Positions 43,737-53,824 of a DNA stretch of 64,000 nt are shown in pieces. The position numbers and the translations under genes are program-made. Each line of letters begins with the position of its first letter. The first letter of the stretch is position 1. Origin of the DNA: Bacillus pumilus (GTDB lineage: Bacteria > Bacillota > Bacilli > Bacillales > Bacillaceae); the NCBI RefSeq assembly GCF_024498355.1, contig NZ_CP101833.1:1531001-1595000 (forward strand). Reading direction: 5' to 3'. The notes under the pieces were generated by a model, which saw only the letters and a program-made list of their open reading frames with translations, did no database searches and was not told the DNA's origin.

Positions 43737-43760
43737 GATTTACAAAAGGAGGGTCCTGTC

Positions 43761-46700
43761 TTGGATGAACAATTACCGATCACCCGGCGGCAATTTCATA
43801 TATTACTCAATCAGATTCAAATGACAGATGATGACCTCAGTCGTTACTTTGAAGAAGGTGAAATCGTCAAATTGACGGTGCATAAGGCGACGAAAACGTG
43901 GCATTTCCTTTTTAAATTTAAGGCACTTCTGCCTTACAAGGTATATGCAATGTTTCTGAGCAGGCTGACAAATGCATTTTCTCATATTGCACAAGTCACT
44001 TGTACGATTGAAGTCAATGATCCGCACATATCTGAGGAGCTTGTGCAATCGTATTGGTCACATTGTGTGGAAGAGCTTCAAGGAATTTCTCCCCCAATCA
44101 TCAGCTTGCTTCAGCAGCAAAAACCGGCGCTGTCTGGGCATAAAATCATCATCAAAACGAAAAGCGAAACAGAGGCTTTGGCCATCAAAAAGAAGTACAG
44201 CCCAATGCTCCAGGCTGCATTGAAACAAGTTGGTTTTCCAGAGCTGCAATTTGATACAGAAATTTTTGTATCAGATCAAGAGATTCAGAAGTTCAGAGAA
44301 CAAAAGCTTGCTGAAGACCAAGAAAGAGCGATGCAAGCCCTCACTGAGATGGAGAAGAAAGAAAGTGAGGATCAGGAGGAAGCGCCATCAGGCCCTCTGA
44401 TGATTGGATATCAAATCAAAGACAATGAAGAAATTCGTACGCTAGATAGTATTATGGACGAGGAAAGAAGAATCACCGTCCAAGGCTACGTGTTTGATGC
44501 AGAAACGCGCGAGCTGAAAAGCGGCAGAACGCTTTGTATCTTTAAGATCACGGATTATACAAACAGTATTTTGATCAAAATGTTTGCGAGAGAAAAAGAA
44601 GATGCCCAGCTCATGAAATCCTTGAAAAAAGGGATGTGGGTGAAAGCAAGAGGAAGCATTCAAAACGATACGTTTGTCAGAGATCTTGTCATGATCGCCA
44701 ATGATGTCAATGAAATGAAACCTCAGCTCAAAGAAGATACAGCACCTGAGGGTGAAAAGCGTGTTGAGCTTCATTTGCATTCCCCAATGAGTCAAATGGA
44801 TGCTGTCACCGGCATCGGCAAGCTTGTTGAACAAGCAAAAAAATGGGGGCATGAAGCGATTGCTCTTACAGATCATGCCGTTGTGCAATCCTTTCCAGAT
44901 GCGTATGCAGCAAGTAAAAAGCATGGCATCAAAATGATGTACGGTGTGGAAATCAACTTAGTCGATGATGGGGTGCCGATTGCATATAATCCAGAGCACC
45001 GCTTGTTAGAGGATGCGACGTTTGTCGTATTTGACGTAGAGACAACCGGGCTTTCTGCTGTTTATGATACGATCATTGAGCTTGCAGCAGTGAAAATAAA
45101 AGGCGGGGAAATCATTGACCGCTTTGAGGCATTTGCAAATCCTCATCACCCGTTATCAGCAACGACCATTGAGTTAACTGGTATTACCGATGATATGGTC
45201 AGAGATGCACCAGATGTCGTTGATGTTGTTCGGGATTTCAAAGAGTGGATTGGACAAGACATCCTTGTTGCGCACAATGCGAGCTTTGATATGGGCTTTT
45301 TAAATGCAGCGTATAAACGTCTGTTAAAAACAGATAAAGCATCAAATCCTGTCATTGATACACTTGAACTTGGCCGATTCCTTTACCCGGAATTTAAAAA
45401 TCACCGGCTGAACACACTTTGTAAAAAGTTTGATATTGAACTCACGCAGCATCACCGCGCCATTTATGACGCAGAAGCGACAGGCTACCTGATGCTGAAG
45501 ATGCTAAAAGATGCGGCTGAAAAAGAGATTGCCTACCATGATCAACTGAATGAAAACATGGGTCAGTCCAATGCTTACCAGCGCTCACGTCCTTACCATG
45601 CGACAGTGATTGCGAAAAATGAAACGGGACTCAAGAATTTATTCAAGCTTGTTTCACTTTCTCATATTCATTATTTCTACCGGGTGCCTCGCATTCCGCG
45701 CTCACAGCTTGAGAAATATCGAGAAGGTTTGATTGTTGGGTCGGCTTGTGATAAGGGTGAGGTTTTTGAAGGAATGATGCAAAAGTCGCCTGATGAGGTG
45801 GAAGACATTGCAGCATTTTATGACTATTTAGAGGTTCATCCGCCAGAAGTGTATCAGCACCTGCTACAGCTAGAGCTTGTTCGAGATGAACGTGCATTAA
45901 AAGAAATTATCACAAATATTGTGAAGCTTGGTGAAAAGCTGAATAAACCGGTCGTGGCGACTGGGAACGTGCACTACCTGCATCCAGAGGACAAAATTTA
46001 TCGTAAAATCTTAATTTCATCACAGGGTGGTGCCAATCCACTTAACCGTCATGAACTGCCAAAAGTGCATTTTAGAACGACAGATGAAATGCTTGAAGCG
46101 TTCTCCTTCTTAGGAGACGAGAAAGCAAAGGAGATCGTCGTGACGAATACGAAAAAGGTATCTGAGATGGTCGAAAGCATTAAACCAATCAAAGATGATC
46201 TTTATACACCAAAAATTGAAGGTGCAGATGAAGAAATACGGGAAATGAGCTATCAAATGGCACGCAGCATCTACGGAGATGAATTACCGAAAATCGTAGA
46301 AGACCGTATTGAGAAGGAATTAAAAAGTATTATTGGTCATGGCTTCGCCGTCATTTATTTAATCTCTCATAAGCTCGTTAAGAAATCACTAGATGATGGA
46401 TATCTTGTTGGTTCAAGGGGATCTGTCGGATCATCCCTTGTGGCGACATTAACAGAGATTACAGAAGTGAACCCACTTGCACCGCATTATGTATGCCCAA
46501 GCTGTAAGCACTCTGAGTTCTTTAATGACGGATCTGTTGGTTCAGGCTTTGACCTTCCTGATAAAGACTGTCCAGAATGTGGTGCGCCGTATAAAAAAGA
46601 CGGACATGATATTCCGTTTGAAACGTTCTTAGGTTTTAAAGGAGATAAAGTGCCTGATATCGACTTGAACTTCTCAGGAGAATATCAGCCGCTCGCACAT

Positions 46701-48074
46701 AACTATACAAAAGAGCTGTTCGGTGAAGAATATGTATACCGCGCAGGCACAATCGGTACCGTTGCAGAAAAAACGGCATATGGATACGTGAAAGGCTATG
46801 CAGGTGATCATAATCTTCATATGAGAGGCGCAGAAATCGACCGGCTCGTGCAAGGATGTACAGGGGTAAAACGGACAACGGGCCAGCATCCAGGTGGTAT
46901 TATCGTTGTGCCGGATTATATGGACATTTACGATTTCTCCCCAATTCAATATCCAGCGGATGCGACAGGAGCCGATTGGAAAACGACGCATTTTGATTTC
47001 CATTCGATCCATGATAACTTGCTGAAGCTAGATATACTTGGACACGATGATCCAACTGTCATTCGTATGCTTCAGGACTTAAGCGGAATCGATCCAAAAA
47101 CCATTCCAACAGATGACCCTGAAGTCATGAAAATCTTCCAAGGGACAGAGCCTCTTGGTGTCACAGAAGAGCAAATTGGCTGTAAAACAGGAACACTTGG
47201 CATCCCAGAGTTTGGGACAAGATTTGTTCGGCAAATGCTTGAGGATACAAAGCCAACTACCTTCTCAGAGCTCGTTCAGATCTCGGGTTTATCACACGGT
47301 ACAGATGTATGGCTCGGGAATGCGCAAGAGCTTATACACAATAAAACGTGTGAACTAAGCGAAGTGATTGGCTGTCGTGACGATATTATGGTCTATCTCA
47401 TCTATCAAGGACTAGAACCGTCACTTGCCTTTAAAATCATGGAATCAGTTCGTAAAGGAAAGGGACTTCCTCCTGAATGGGAAGAAGAAATGAAGAATAA
47501 TAACGTACCAAACTGGTATATTGATTCTTGTAAAAAGATCAAATACATGTTCCCTAAAGCCCACGCGGCTGCTTATGTATTAATGGCTGTTCGGATAGCT
47601 TACTTCAAGGTGCATCATGCGCTTCTGTACTACGCGGCATACTTTACCGTTCGTGCGGATGACTTTGATATCGAAACCATGACAAAAGGATCGAATGCGA
47701 TTCGAGCTGTCATGGACGATATTAACTCAAAAGGTCTAGATGCATCACCGAAAGAGAAAAACCTATTAACTGTACTAGAGCTTGCACTTGAAATGTGCGA
47801 AAGAGGCTACCATTTTAAAAAAGTCGACCTATACCGCTCAAGTGCAACAGAATTTATCATAGATGGAGATGGGTTAATTCCGCCATTCAACTCGATCCCT
47901 GGGCTCGGAACGAACGTTGCGCTAAATATTGTACGCGCACGTCAAGATGGTGAATTCCTTTCAAAAGAAGATCTACAAAAACGAGGGAAAGTCTCTAAGA
48001 CCATTCTTGAATATTTGGATCGTCAAGGCTGCTTAGAATCACTGCCTGATCAAAACCAGCTTTCTTTGTTTTAA
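43761..48074 (+). CDS. polC: DNA polymerase III alpha subunit PolC
   Basis: Replicative polymerase of low-GC Gram-positives with built-in 3'-5' exonuclease; 1437 residues, identical in length to B. subtilis. Order: N-terminal domain, OB fold, PHP domain ([10 protein letters not shown], about 330-420), inserted exonuclease (FDVETTGLS, about 420-590), a CxxC-CxxC zinc module (VCPSCKH / CPECGA), and the C-family palm with [13 protein letters not shown]. The TTG at 43761 with AAAGGAGGG upstream gives [16 protein letters not shown]. It ends [12 protein letters not shown], a beta-clamp-binding type tail. Confidence 0.98.
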   Translation: MDEQLPITRRQFHILLNQIQMTDDDLSRYFEEGEIVKLTVHKATKTWHFLFKFKALLPYKVYAMFLSRLTNAFSHIAQVTCTIEVNDPHISEELVQSYWSHCVEELQGISPPIISLLQQQKPALSGHKIIIKTKSETEALAIKKKYSPMLQAALKQVGFPELQFDTEIFVSDQEIQKFREQKLAEDQERAMQALTEMEKKESEDQEEAPSGPLMIGYQIKDNEEIRTLDSIMDEERRITVQGYVFDAETRELKSGRTLCIFKITDYTNSILIKMFAREKEDAQLMKSLKKGMWVKARGSIQNDTFVRDLVMIANDVNEMKPQLKEDTAPEGEKRVELHLHSPMSQMDAVTGIGKLVEQAKKWGHEAIALTDHAVVQSFPDAYAASKKHGIKMMYGVEINLVDDGVPIAYNPEHRLLEDATFVVFDVETTGLSAVYDTIIELAAVKIKGGEIIDRFEAFANPHHPLSATTIELTGITDDMVRDAPDVVDVVRDFKEWIGQDILVAHNASFDMGFLNAAYKRLLKTDKASNPVIDTLELGRFLYPEFKNHRLNTLCKKFDIELTQHHRAIYDAEATGYLMLKMLKDAAEKEIAYHDQLNENMGQSNAYQRSRPYHATVIAKNETGLKNLFKLVSLSHIHYFYRVPRIPRSQLEKYREGLIVGSACDKGEVFEGMMQKSPDEVEDIAAFYDYLEVHPPEVYQHLLQLELVRDERALKEIITNIVKLGEKLNKPVVATGNVHYLHPEDKIYRKILISSQGGANPLNRHELPKVHFRTTDEMLEAFSFLGDEKAKEIVVTNTKKVSEMVESIKPIKDDLYTPKIEGADEEIREMSYQMARSIYGDELPKIVEDRIEKELKSIIGHGFAVIYLISHKLVKKSLDDGYLVGSRGSVGSSLVATLTEITEVNPLAPHYVCPSCKHSEFFNDGSVGSGFDLPDKDCPECGAPYKKDGHDIPFETFLGFKGDKVPDIDLNFSGEYQPLAHNYTKELFGEEYVYRAGTIGTVAEKTAYGYVKGYAGDHNLHMRGAEIDRLVQGCTGVKRTTGQHPGGIIVVPDYMDIYDFSPIQYPADATGADWKTTHFDFHSIHDNLLKLDILGHDDPTVIRMLQDLSGIDPKTIPTDDPEVMKIFQGTEPLGVTEEQIGCKTGTLGIPEFGTRFVRQMLEDTKPTTFSELVQISGLSHGTDVWLGNAQELIHNKTCELSEVIGCRDDIMVYLIYQGLEPSLAFKIMESVRKGKGLPPEWEEEMKNNNVPNWYIDSCKKIKYMFPKAHAAAYVLMAVRIAYFKVHHALLYYAAYFTVRADDFDIETMTKGSNAIRAVMDDINSKGLDASPKEKNLLTVLELALEMCERGYHFKKVDLYRSSATEFIIDGDGLIPPFNSIPGLGTNVALNIVRARQDGEFLSKEDLQKRGKVSKTILEYLDRQGCLESLPDQNQLSLF

Positions 48075-48087
48075 TGTGATAAATGAA

Positions 48088-48115
48088 GAGCGCCCTAAAA
48101 GGGGCGTTCTTTTTA
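48088..48115 (+). terminator. Intrinsic terminator after polC
   Basis: GAGCGCCC pairs with GGGGCGTTC around a short A-rich loop, followed by CTTTTTATT. Confidence 0.85.
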
Positions 48116-48452
48116 TTGTAGACGATAATTTTATTATGTTAACTAACAAACATTTTTCACCAATTGGAATTATTTTCTTAATCGTTCATATATCTTGATT
48201 TAACGTGATGTTTTAAGAGAAGCGGTTGTGTGTCATTCTTTCTACCCAAATAGAGCAAAAAAGAGAATTTCGCCGTCTGAAATGTTCTCATCCGACATAT
48301 GATCATTCTGGGTACAGTCACAAGGAGAATCAAGAAAACCTTCGATGAGCGTAAAGCTGATTGCTGTTTACTATGCTTATTTTTGAAACATGTTTGATTC
48401 TTTTCAAAACTGTACAGATCACGCACCAAATAAAAAGGAGGTGGTTCGTCTA
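48116..48452 (+). promoter_or_regulatory. Upstream region of the hydrolase cluster
   Basis: About 340 bases without a credible gene. It should contain the promoter of the glycoside-hydrolase cluster, but I find no strong sigma-A or sigma-D pair. An inverted repeat TTTTGAA/TTCAAAA lies around 48383-48407, a possible operator. I looked for a CcpA site (TGWAANCGNTNWCA) and saw no good match. A very strong ribosome-binding site, AAAGGAGGTGG, is at 48434-48444. Confidence 0.35.
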
Positions 48453-48491
48453 TTGATCAATGTTTCACGTTGCACGAAAAAGAAGGGGTGA
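48453..48491 (+). CDS. 12-codon leader or signal-peptide relic upstream of GH9
   Basis: A TTG start at 48453 is ideally placed (10 bases) after AGGAGG at 48437-48442 and encodes 12 residues, MINVSRCTKKKG, then TGA. The TGA overlaps a GTG codon that is in frame with GH9 (GTGA at 48488-48491). The basic peptide resembles the N-region of a secretion signal. It may be a translated, coupled leader or what remains after loss of a hydrophobic core. Low confidence that it is a functional gene. Confidence 0.35.
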   Translation: MINVSRCTKKKG

Positions 48492-48502
48492 ACAGTAGGG
48501 AA

Positions 48503-50353
48503 ATGTCATCTTATAACTATGTAGAGGTTCTTCAAAAATCAATTTTGTTCTACGAGGCGCAGAGGTCTGGAAGGCTCCCTAATAACAACCGTCTCAACTG
48601 GCGGGGTGATTCTGGACTAGAGGATGGGAAGGATGTGGGCCATGACTTAACAGGCGGCTGGTATGACGCAGGTGACCATGTGAAATTTGGACTTCCGATG
48701 GCTTACTCTGCAGCCGTGCTTGCATGGACAGTATATGAATACCGAGAAGCTTATGAAGAGGCAGACTTGCTGGATGATATGTTAGATCAAATCAAGTGGG
48801 CAACCGATTATTTTTTGAAAGCACATACAGGTCCGAACGAATTTTGGGCGCAAGTAGGTGATGGGAACGCTGATCATGGCTGGTGGGGACCAGCAGAAGT
48901 GATGCCAATGAGCCGGCCAGCTTTTAAAATTGATGAACACTGTCCAGGGACAGAAGTAGCTGCACAAACTGCGGCAGCTTTAGCAGCAGGTTCTATCATT
49001 TTTAAAGAGACTGATGCGTCATATGCAGCAAAGCTTCTCACACATGCAAAACAGCTTTATGCATTTGCTGATCAATATCGCGGCGAGTATACAGATTGTG
49101 TCACCAATGCTCAGCCGTTTTACAACTCATGGAGCGGCTATATTGACGAGCTCATTTGGGGAGGAATATGGCTGTACTTGGCGACAAATGAACAGTCATA
49201 TTTAGATCAAGCGTTAAAGGCGGTAGAAGAATGGCCGAAAGATTGGGATTATACGTTTACCATGTCGTGGGACAATACTTTTTTTGCTTCACAAATCTTA
49301 CTCGCAAGAATCACGAAGGAGAAAAGATTTATAGAATCGACAGAGCGTAATCTCGATTACTGGACCACAGGTCTTGTTCAAAATGGAAAAGTAGAAAGAA
49401 TCACTTATACGCCTGGCGGTTTGGCGTGGCTGGATCAATGGGGGTCACTTCGTTATACAGCAAATGCAGCATTTTTAGCCTTTGTATACGCTGATTGGGT
49501 TTCTGATCAAGAAAAAAAGAATCGATACGAAACGTTTGCTATCAAGCAAACACACTATATGCTAGGTGATAATCCGCTAAATAGAAGCTATGTCGTTGGG
49601 TTTGGTCAAAACCCGCCGATGCATCCACATCACCGAACTGCACATGGCTCATGGTCTAACCAGCTGACAAATCCTCCATATCATCGGCACACTCTTTATG
49701 GAGCGCTTGTTGGGGGCCCTAATGCACAAGATCAATATGTCGATGACATCTCTGATTATGTATCAAACGAGGTAGCGACTGACTATAATGCCGCCTTTAC
49801 TGGAAATATAGCCAAACTGGTGCAGCTGTTTGGTAAGGGACAATCCAAGCTACCAAATTTTCCGCCTAAAGAAAAGGTGGAGGATGAGTTTTTTGTGGAG
49901 GCAGCTGTGATGAATAACGATACAACATCTACTCAGATAAAAGCGATTTTATACAATCGATCAGGCTGGCCTGCAAGAAGCAGTCAAACACTTTCTTTTA
50001 GATATTACGTCAATCTTAGCGAGGTTTTTACAAAGGGATTCACTGAAAGAGATATTCAAGTGACGTCAGCCTACAATGAAGGCGCTTCCCTATCTCCGTT
50101 AACGGTATATGACACATCATCCCATGTATATTTTACAGAAATCGATTTTACTGGCGTAGCTATTTTTCCTGGAGGAGAATCACTGCATAAGAAGGAAATA
50201 CAATTTCGATTATCTGCGCCAAATGGTGCGAATATATGGGATGCCTCAAATGATTATTCCTTTCAAGGGTTAACATCCAGTATGCAAAAAACAGCGAGGA
50301 TTCCCGTCTTTGACAATGGTGCTTTAGTATTTGGCACGCTTCCAGACAAATAA
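48503..50353 (+). CDS. GH9 endoglucanase with CBM3c, no signal peptide
   Basis: Family 9 glycoside hydrolase predicted to cut beta-1,4-glucan. From this ATG it has 616 residues. GGWYDAGDHVKFGLP carries the catalytic base pair D55/D58, and DYVSNEVATDYNAAFTG carries the acid E423. A C-terminal family 3c carbohydrate-binding module (about 460-616) is the usual partner of processive GH9 enzymes. The product begins MSSYNYVEVLQKS, where secreted homologues have their mature N-terminus, so no signal peptide is encoded. Alternative starts are GTG 48488 (coupled to the short leader) and TTG 48470. GH48 follows after 32 bases. Confidence 0.88.
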   Translation: MSSYNYVEVLQKSILFYEAQRSGRLPNNNRLNWRGDSGLEDGKDVGHDLTGGWYDAGDHVKFGLPMAYSAAVLAWTVYEYREAYEEADLLDDMLDQIKWATDYFLKAHTGPNEFWAQVGDGNADHGWWGPAEVMPMSRPAFKIDEHCPGTEVAAQTAAALAAGSIIFKETDASYAAKLLTHAKQLYAFADQYRGEYTDCVTNAQPFYNSWSGYIDELIWGGIWLYLATNEQSYLDQALKAVEEWPKDWDYTFTMSWDNTFFASQILLARITKEKRFIESTERNLDYWTTGLVQNGKVERITYTPGGLAWLDQWGSLRYTANAAFLAFVYADWVSDQEKKNRYETFAIKQTHYMLGDNPLNRSYVVGFGQNPPMHPHHRTAHGSWSNQLTNPPYHRHTLYGALVGGPNAQDQYVDDISDYVSNEVATDYNAAFTGNIAKLVQLFGKGQSKLPNFPPKEKVEDEFFVEAAVMNNDTTSTQIKAILYNRSGWPARSSQTLSFRYYVNLSEVFTKGFTERDIQVTSAYNEGASLSPLTVYDTSSHVYFTEIDFTGVAIFPGGESLHKKEIQFRLSAPNGANIWDASNDYSFQGLTSSMQKTARIPVFDNGALVFGTLPDK

Positions 50354-50385
50354 AAATCAACTATATCAATTTAAAGGGTGAGGAC

Positions 50386-52491
50386 ATGACAAACAAAGAA
50401 CGGTTTTTAACGCTTTATCATCAATTGAAAAATGATGCGAATGGATATTTTTCACCAGAAGGTATTCCGTATCACTCAATCGAGACGCTCATTTGTGAGG
50501 CTCCTGATTATGGGCATATGACAACTTCAGAGGCATATAGCTACTGGCTATGGCTTGAAGTTTTATATGGACATTACACAGGAGATTGGAGCAAGCTAGA
50601 AGCTGCTTGGGACAATATGGAGAAATTCATCATCCCAGTAAATGAAGACGGAAATGACGAACAGCCACATATGAGCTCTTACAATCCGTCAAGTCCAGCG
50701 ACATATGCTTCAGAAAAGCCATATCCAGATCAATATCCAAGCCATCTGAGCGGCGCTCGTCCTGCTGGTCAAGATCCGCTTGATAGCGAACTGAAATCAA
50801 CGTATGGGACAAATGAAACGTATTTAATGCACTGGCTCCTTGATGTAGACAATTGGTATAGCTATGGAAATTTACTCAATCCATCACATACAGCCGCATA
50901 TGTAAACACATTTCAGCGTGGTCCGCAGGAATCAGTATGGGAGGCCATCCCTCATCCATCACAAGATGATAAAACATTGGGAAAGCCGAATGAAGGTTTC
51001 ATGAGCTTGTTCACAAAAGAAAATCAAGCGCCAGCTGCCCAGTGGCGCTATACAAATGCGACGGACGCTGATGCGCGTGCTGTACAGGCGATGTATTGGG
51101 CAAAGGAACTTGGCTATAATCAGCCAACCTACCTTGATAAAGCAAAAAAAATGGGTGATTTTCTCCGTTACGGTATGTACGATAAATATTTTCAAACAAT
51201 TGGAAGTGGAAAGCAGGGCAATCCGTCTCCTGGGAATGGAAAGAGTGCCTGTCATCACTTAATGGCATGGTATACCTCTTGGGGCGGGGGACTTGGAGAT
51301 TATGCAAATTGGTCATGGCGTATTGGTGCGAGCCATTGTCACCAAGGGTATCAAAACCCCGTCGCTGCTTATGCTTTATCCTCAGATAAAGGAGGCTTAA
51401 AGCCATCGTCAGCTACGGGTGCAAGCGATTGGGAGAAAACGTTAAAGAGACAGCTTGAATTTTACGTATGGCTTCAATCAAAAGAAGGAGCGATTGCAGG
51501 AGGCGCAACAAACAGTTGGAATGGAGACTATAGTGCTTATCCTGCAGGAAGAAGCACATTTTACGATATGGCATATGAAGATGCGCCTGTTTACCATGAT
51601 CCTCCGTCTAATAACTGGTTTGGGATGCAGGCATGGCCGATCGAGCGCGTAGCAGAGCTTTATTACATTTTTGCGAAAGATGGAGACAAAACATCTGAAA
51701 ATTTTCAAATGGCCAAATCTGTCATGACAAAATGGATCAACTATTCATTAGATTATATTTTTATTGGCACACGTCCTGTGACGGACCAAGAAGGGTATTT
51801 TTTAGATGGTCAAGGACAAAGAATTCTAGGGGGGACGGATGTTGCTGTTGCGACAACGAGTGCACCTGGAGAGTTTTGGCTTCCTGGAAATATAGCTTGG
51901 AGCGGACAGCCTGATACTTGGAATGGGTTCCAGTCTGCGACAGGAAATCCAAACTTAACAGCTGTAACAAAAGATCCAACTCAAGATACTGGCGTCCTAG
52001 GGAGTCTGGTCAAAGCCTTAACATTCTTTGCGGCTGCCACAAAGAAAGAGACAGGAAACTATACAGCCCTTGGCATAAGAGCAAAAGATATAGCTGCACA
52101 GCTCCTTGATGTTGCATGGAATTACAATGATGGCATTGGAATTGTCACAGAGGAAGAAAGAGAAGACTACTATCGCTTCTTTAAAAAAGAAGTATATTTC
52201 CCAAATGGGTGGAACGGAACATTTGGTCAAGGGAATCCAATCCCTGGTGCCAACACCACCCCGTCTGATCCACAGCGGGGAGGTAATGGAGTCTATACGA
52301 GTTTTGCAGATCTTCGTCCAAAAATTAAACAAGATCCAGCATGGTCTGCACTTGAGAGTAAGTATCAAGCATCGTTTAATGAAGCAACAGGCAAATGGGA
52401 AGATGGAGCGCCTGTTTTCACTTATCACCGCTTCTGGTCGCAAGTTGATATGGCTACTGCCTATGCTGAATATCATCGTCTCATCAACTAG
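50386..52491 (+). CDS. GH48 cellulase (reducing-end cellobiohydrolase type), no signal peptide
   Basis: Family 48 processive cellulase, the key exo-enzyme of many bacterial cellulase systems; 701 residues, catalytic domain only, without dockerin or CBM. TLICEAPDYGHMTTSEAYSYW contains E38 and the likely acid E49, spaced 11 residues as in the well-studied clostridial enzymes. The ATG follows AAAGGGTGAGG, the frame has no plausible upstream start, and the numbering begins about where the mature enzyme begins. It therefore lacks a signal peptide, which is unusual for this family. It is in an apparent operon with GH9. Confidence 0.93.
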   Translation: MTNKERFLTLYHQLKNDANGYFSPEGIPYHSIETLICEAPDYGHMTTSEAYSYWLWLEVLYGHYTGDWSKLEAAWDNMEKFIIPVNEDGNDEQPHMSSYNPSSPATYASEKPYPDQYPSHLSGARPAGQDPLDSELKSTYGTNETYLMHWLLDVDNWYSYGNLLNPSHTAAYVNTFQRGPQESVWEAIPHPSQDDKTLGKPNEGFMSLFTKENQAPAAQWRYTNATDADARAVQAMYWAKELGYNQPTYLDKAKKMGDFLRYGMYDKYFQTIGSGKQGNPSPGNGKSACHHLMAWYTSWGGGLGDYANWSWRIGASHCHQGYQNPVAAYALSSDKGGLKPSSATGASDWEKTLKRQLEFYVWLQSKEGAIAGGATNSWNGDYSAYPAGRSTFYDMAYEDAPVYHDPPSNNWFGMQAWPIERVAELYYIFAKDGDKTSENFQMAKSVMTKWINYSLDYIFIGTRPVTDQEGYFLDGQGQRILGGTDVAVATTSAPGEFWLPGNIAWSGQPDTWNGFQSATGNPNLTAVTKDPTQDTGVLGSLVKALTFFAAATKKETGNYTALGIRAKDIAAQLLDVAWNYNDGIGIVTEEEREDYYRFFKKEVYFPNGWNGTFGQGNPIPGANTTPSDPQRGGNGVYTSFADLRPKIKQDPAWSALESKYQASFNEATGKWEDGAPVFTYHRFWSQVDMATAYAEYHRLIN

Positions 52492-52506
52492 TAGGTCAAA
52501 ATCAAG

Positions 52507-52530
52507 CTGCCGGCTTCTATTGGCCGGCAG
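52507..52530 (+). other. Perfect hairpin between GH48 and GH10 genes
   Basis: CTGCCGGC and GCCGGCAG form an 8-bp GC-rich stem with an 8-base loop, 15 bases after the GH48 stop. There is no T run, so it is more likely an mRNA-stabilising or processing hairpin than a terminator. Confidence 0.55.
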
Positions 52531-52576
52531 TCTAATAGGAAATAATAAATCCACTGAAAGTAAGGGTGATTACAAC

Positions 52577-53803
52577 ATGGTCAAAGAAAGAAGCTTTATT
52601 CATCATTCATTAAACAGGGATGAAAATGGGCAAAAAAATCAAATGTGGAAAAAAGAGGCGAATGATCGAATCTCAGAGCATAGACAAAGAGAGCTTGTTA
52701 TAAACGTCATAAATGGTGAAAAAAAGCCAGTAGCAGGTATAGAGGTTGAAGTGAAACAAATTAGGCATGAATTCGCATTTGGTTCAGCAATGAATGACCA
52801 AGTGTTATTTAATCAACAATATGCTGATTTTTTCGTGAAGCATTTTAATTGGGCTGTTTTTGAAAATGAGGCAAAGTGGTATGCGAATGAGCCAGAAAGA
52901 GGGAAAATCACCTACGAAAAAGCAGATGCCATGCTGAACTTTGCAGATAGACATCAACTTCCAGTGAGAGGGCATGCTTTGTTTTGGGAAGTAGAGGATG
53001 CGAATCCAAGCTGGCTGAGGTCACTGCCGAATCATGAGGTGTATGATGCCATGAAAAGGCGGCTTGAGCATGCGGGCAATCATTTTAAGGGAAGATTCCG
53101 TCATTGGGATGTAAACAATGAAATGATGCATGGTTCATTTTTTAAAGATCGCTTCGGGAAAAATATTTGGAAGTGGATGTATGAAGAAACGAAAAAAATT
53201 GACCCTCAAGCGCTGCTGTTTGTGAATGATTATAATGTGATCTCATATGGCGAGCATCATGCTTATAAAGCGCATATCAATGAACTTCGTCAGTTAGGGG
53301 CGCCAGTTGAGGCAATTGGTGTACAGGGACACTTTGAAGATCGGGTGGATCCAGTCATTGTAAAAGAAAGACTCGATGTACTAGCTGAGCTTGGTCTCCC
53401 CATTTGGGTCACAGAGTACGACTCTGTTCATCCAGATGCTAATAGAAGAGCGGATAACCTAGAGGCTTTATATCGCGTTGCTTTCAGTCATCCGGCGGTA
53501 AAAGGTGTGCTGATGTGGGGATTTTGGGCAGGTGCCCACTGGCGAGGTGAGCACGCAGCCATCGTTAATTATGATTGGTCTTTAAATGAAGCAGGAAAAC
53601 GTTATGAAAAGCTTCTAAAGGAGTGGACAACACAAAGAGTTGAAAAAACAGATGCTAGCGGGAAAGTGGCATGTCCAGCGTTTCACGGAACATATGAGGT
53701 TCGAATTGGCCAAGAAAGTAGGATGTTAAAGCAGCAGACGATTGAACTTGATTCAAATGAACAAACACCGCTTCAACTAGATGTTATCGTTCCTGCAGAA
53801 TGA
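52577..53803 (+). CDS. GH10 endo-beta-1,4-xylanase-like protein, no signal peptide
   Basis: 408 residues. A charged N-terminus is followed by a short beta-sandwich-like segment (ELVINVINGEKKPVAGIEV), and then a GH10 barrel beginning IRHEFAFGSAMND. This arrangement, with RQTRxxFxFG-type sequence, resembles plant and some bacterial GH10 proteins more than classical secreted Bacillus xylanases. Catalytic residues are likely E182 in HWDVNNEMMH (acid/base) and E280 in IWVTEYDS (nucleophile); the second N replaces the usual V in WDVVNE. ATG 52577 follows AAGGGTGAT; the frame is open far upstream within GH48 but that is overlap. No signal peptide is visible. Confidence 0.87.
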   Translation: MVKERSFIHHSLNRDENGQKNQMWKKEANDRISEHRQRELVINVINGEKKPVAGIEVEVKQIRHEFAFGSAMNDQVLFNQQYADFFVKHFNWAVFENEAKWYANEPERGKITYEKADAMLNFADRHQLPVRGHALFWEVEDANPSWLRSLPNHEVYDAMKRRLEHAGNHFKGRFRHWDVNNEMMHGSFFKDRFGKNIWKWMYEETKKIDPQALLFVNDYNVISYGEHHAYKAHINELRQLGAPVEAIGVQGHFEDRVDPVIVKERLDVLAELGLPIWVTEYDSVHPDANRRADNLEALYRVAFSHPAVKGVLMWGFWAGAHWRGEHAAIVNYDWSLNEAGKRYEKLLKEWTTQRVEKTDASGKVACPAFHGTYEVRIGQESRMLKQQTIELDSNEQTPLQLDVIVPAE

Positions 53804-53824
53804 TAGATTGTGAGGAGAATTTAA

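Noticed and set aside
48200..48360. Possible CcpA (cre) operator ahead of the hydrolase cluster
   Set aside because: The best-looking segments (around AGAAGCGGTTGTG and GATGAGCGTAAAG) match too few consensus positions to claim a site.
48178..48429. 83-codon minus-strand frame in the region upstream of GH9
   Set aside because: No recognisable family, no good start context, and it lies in the likely control region; kept as non-coding.
52106..52576. In-frame upstream extension of the GH10 gene inside GH48
   Set aside because: It overlaps the conserved GH48 C-terminus; a good ribosome-binding site precedes ATG 52577, and the extension has no domain.
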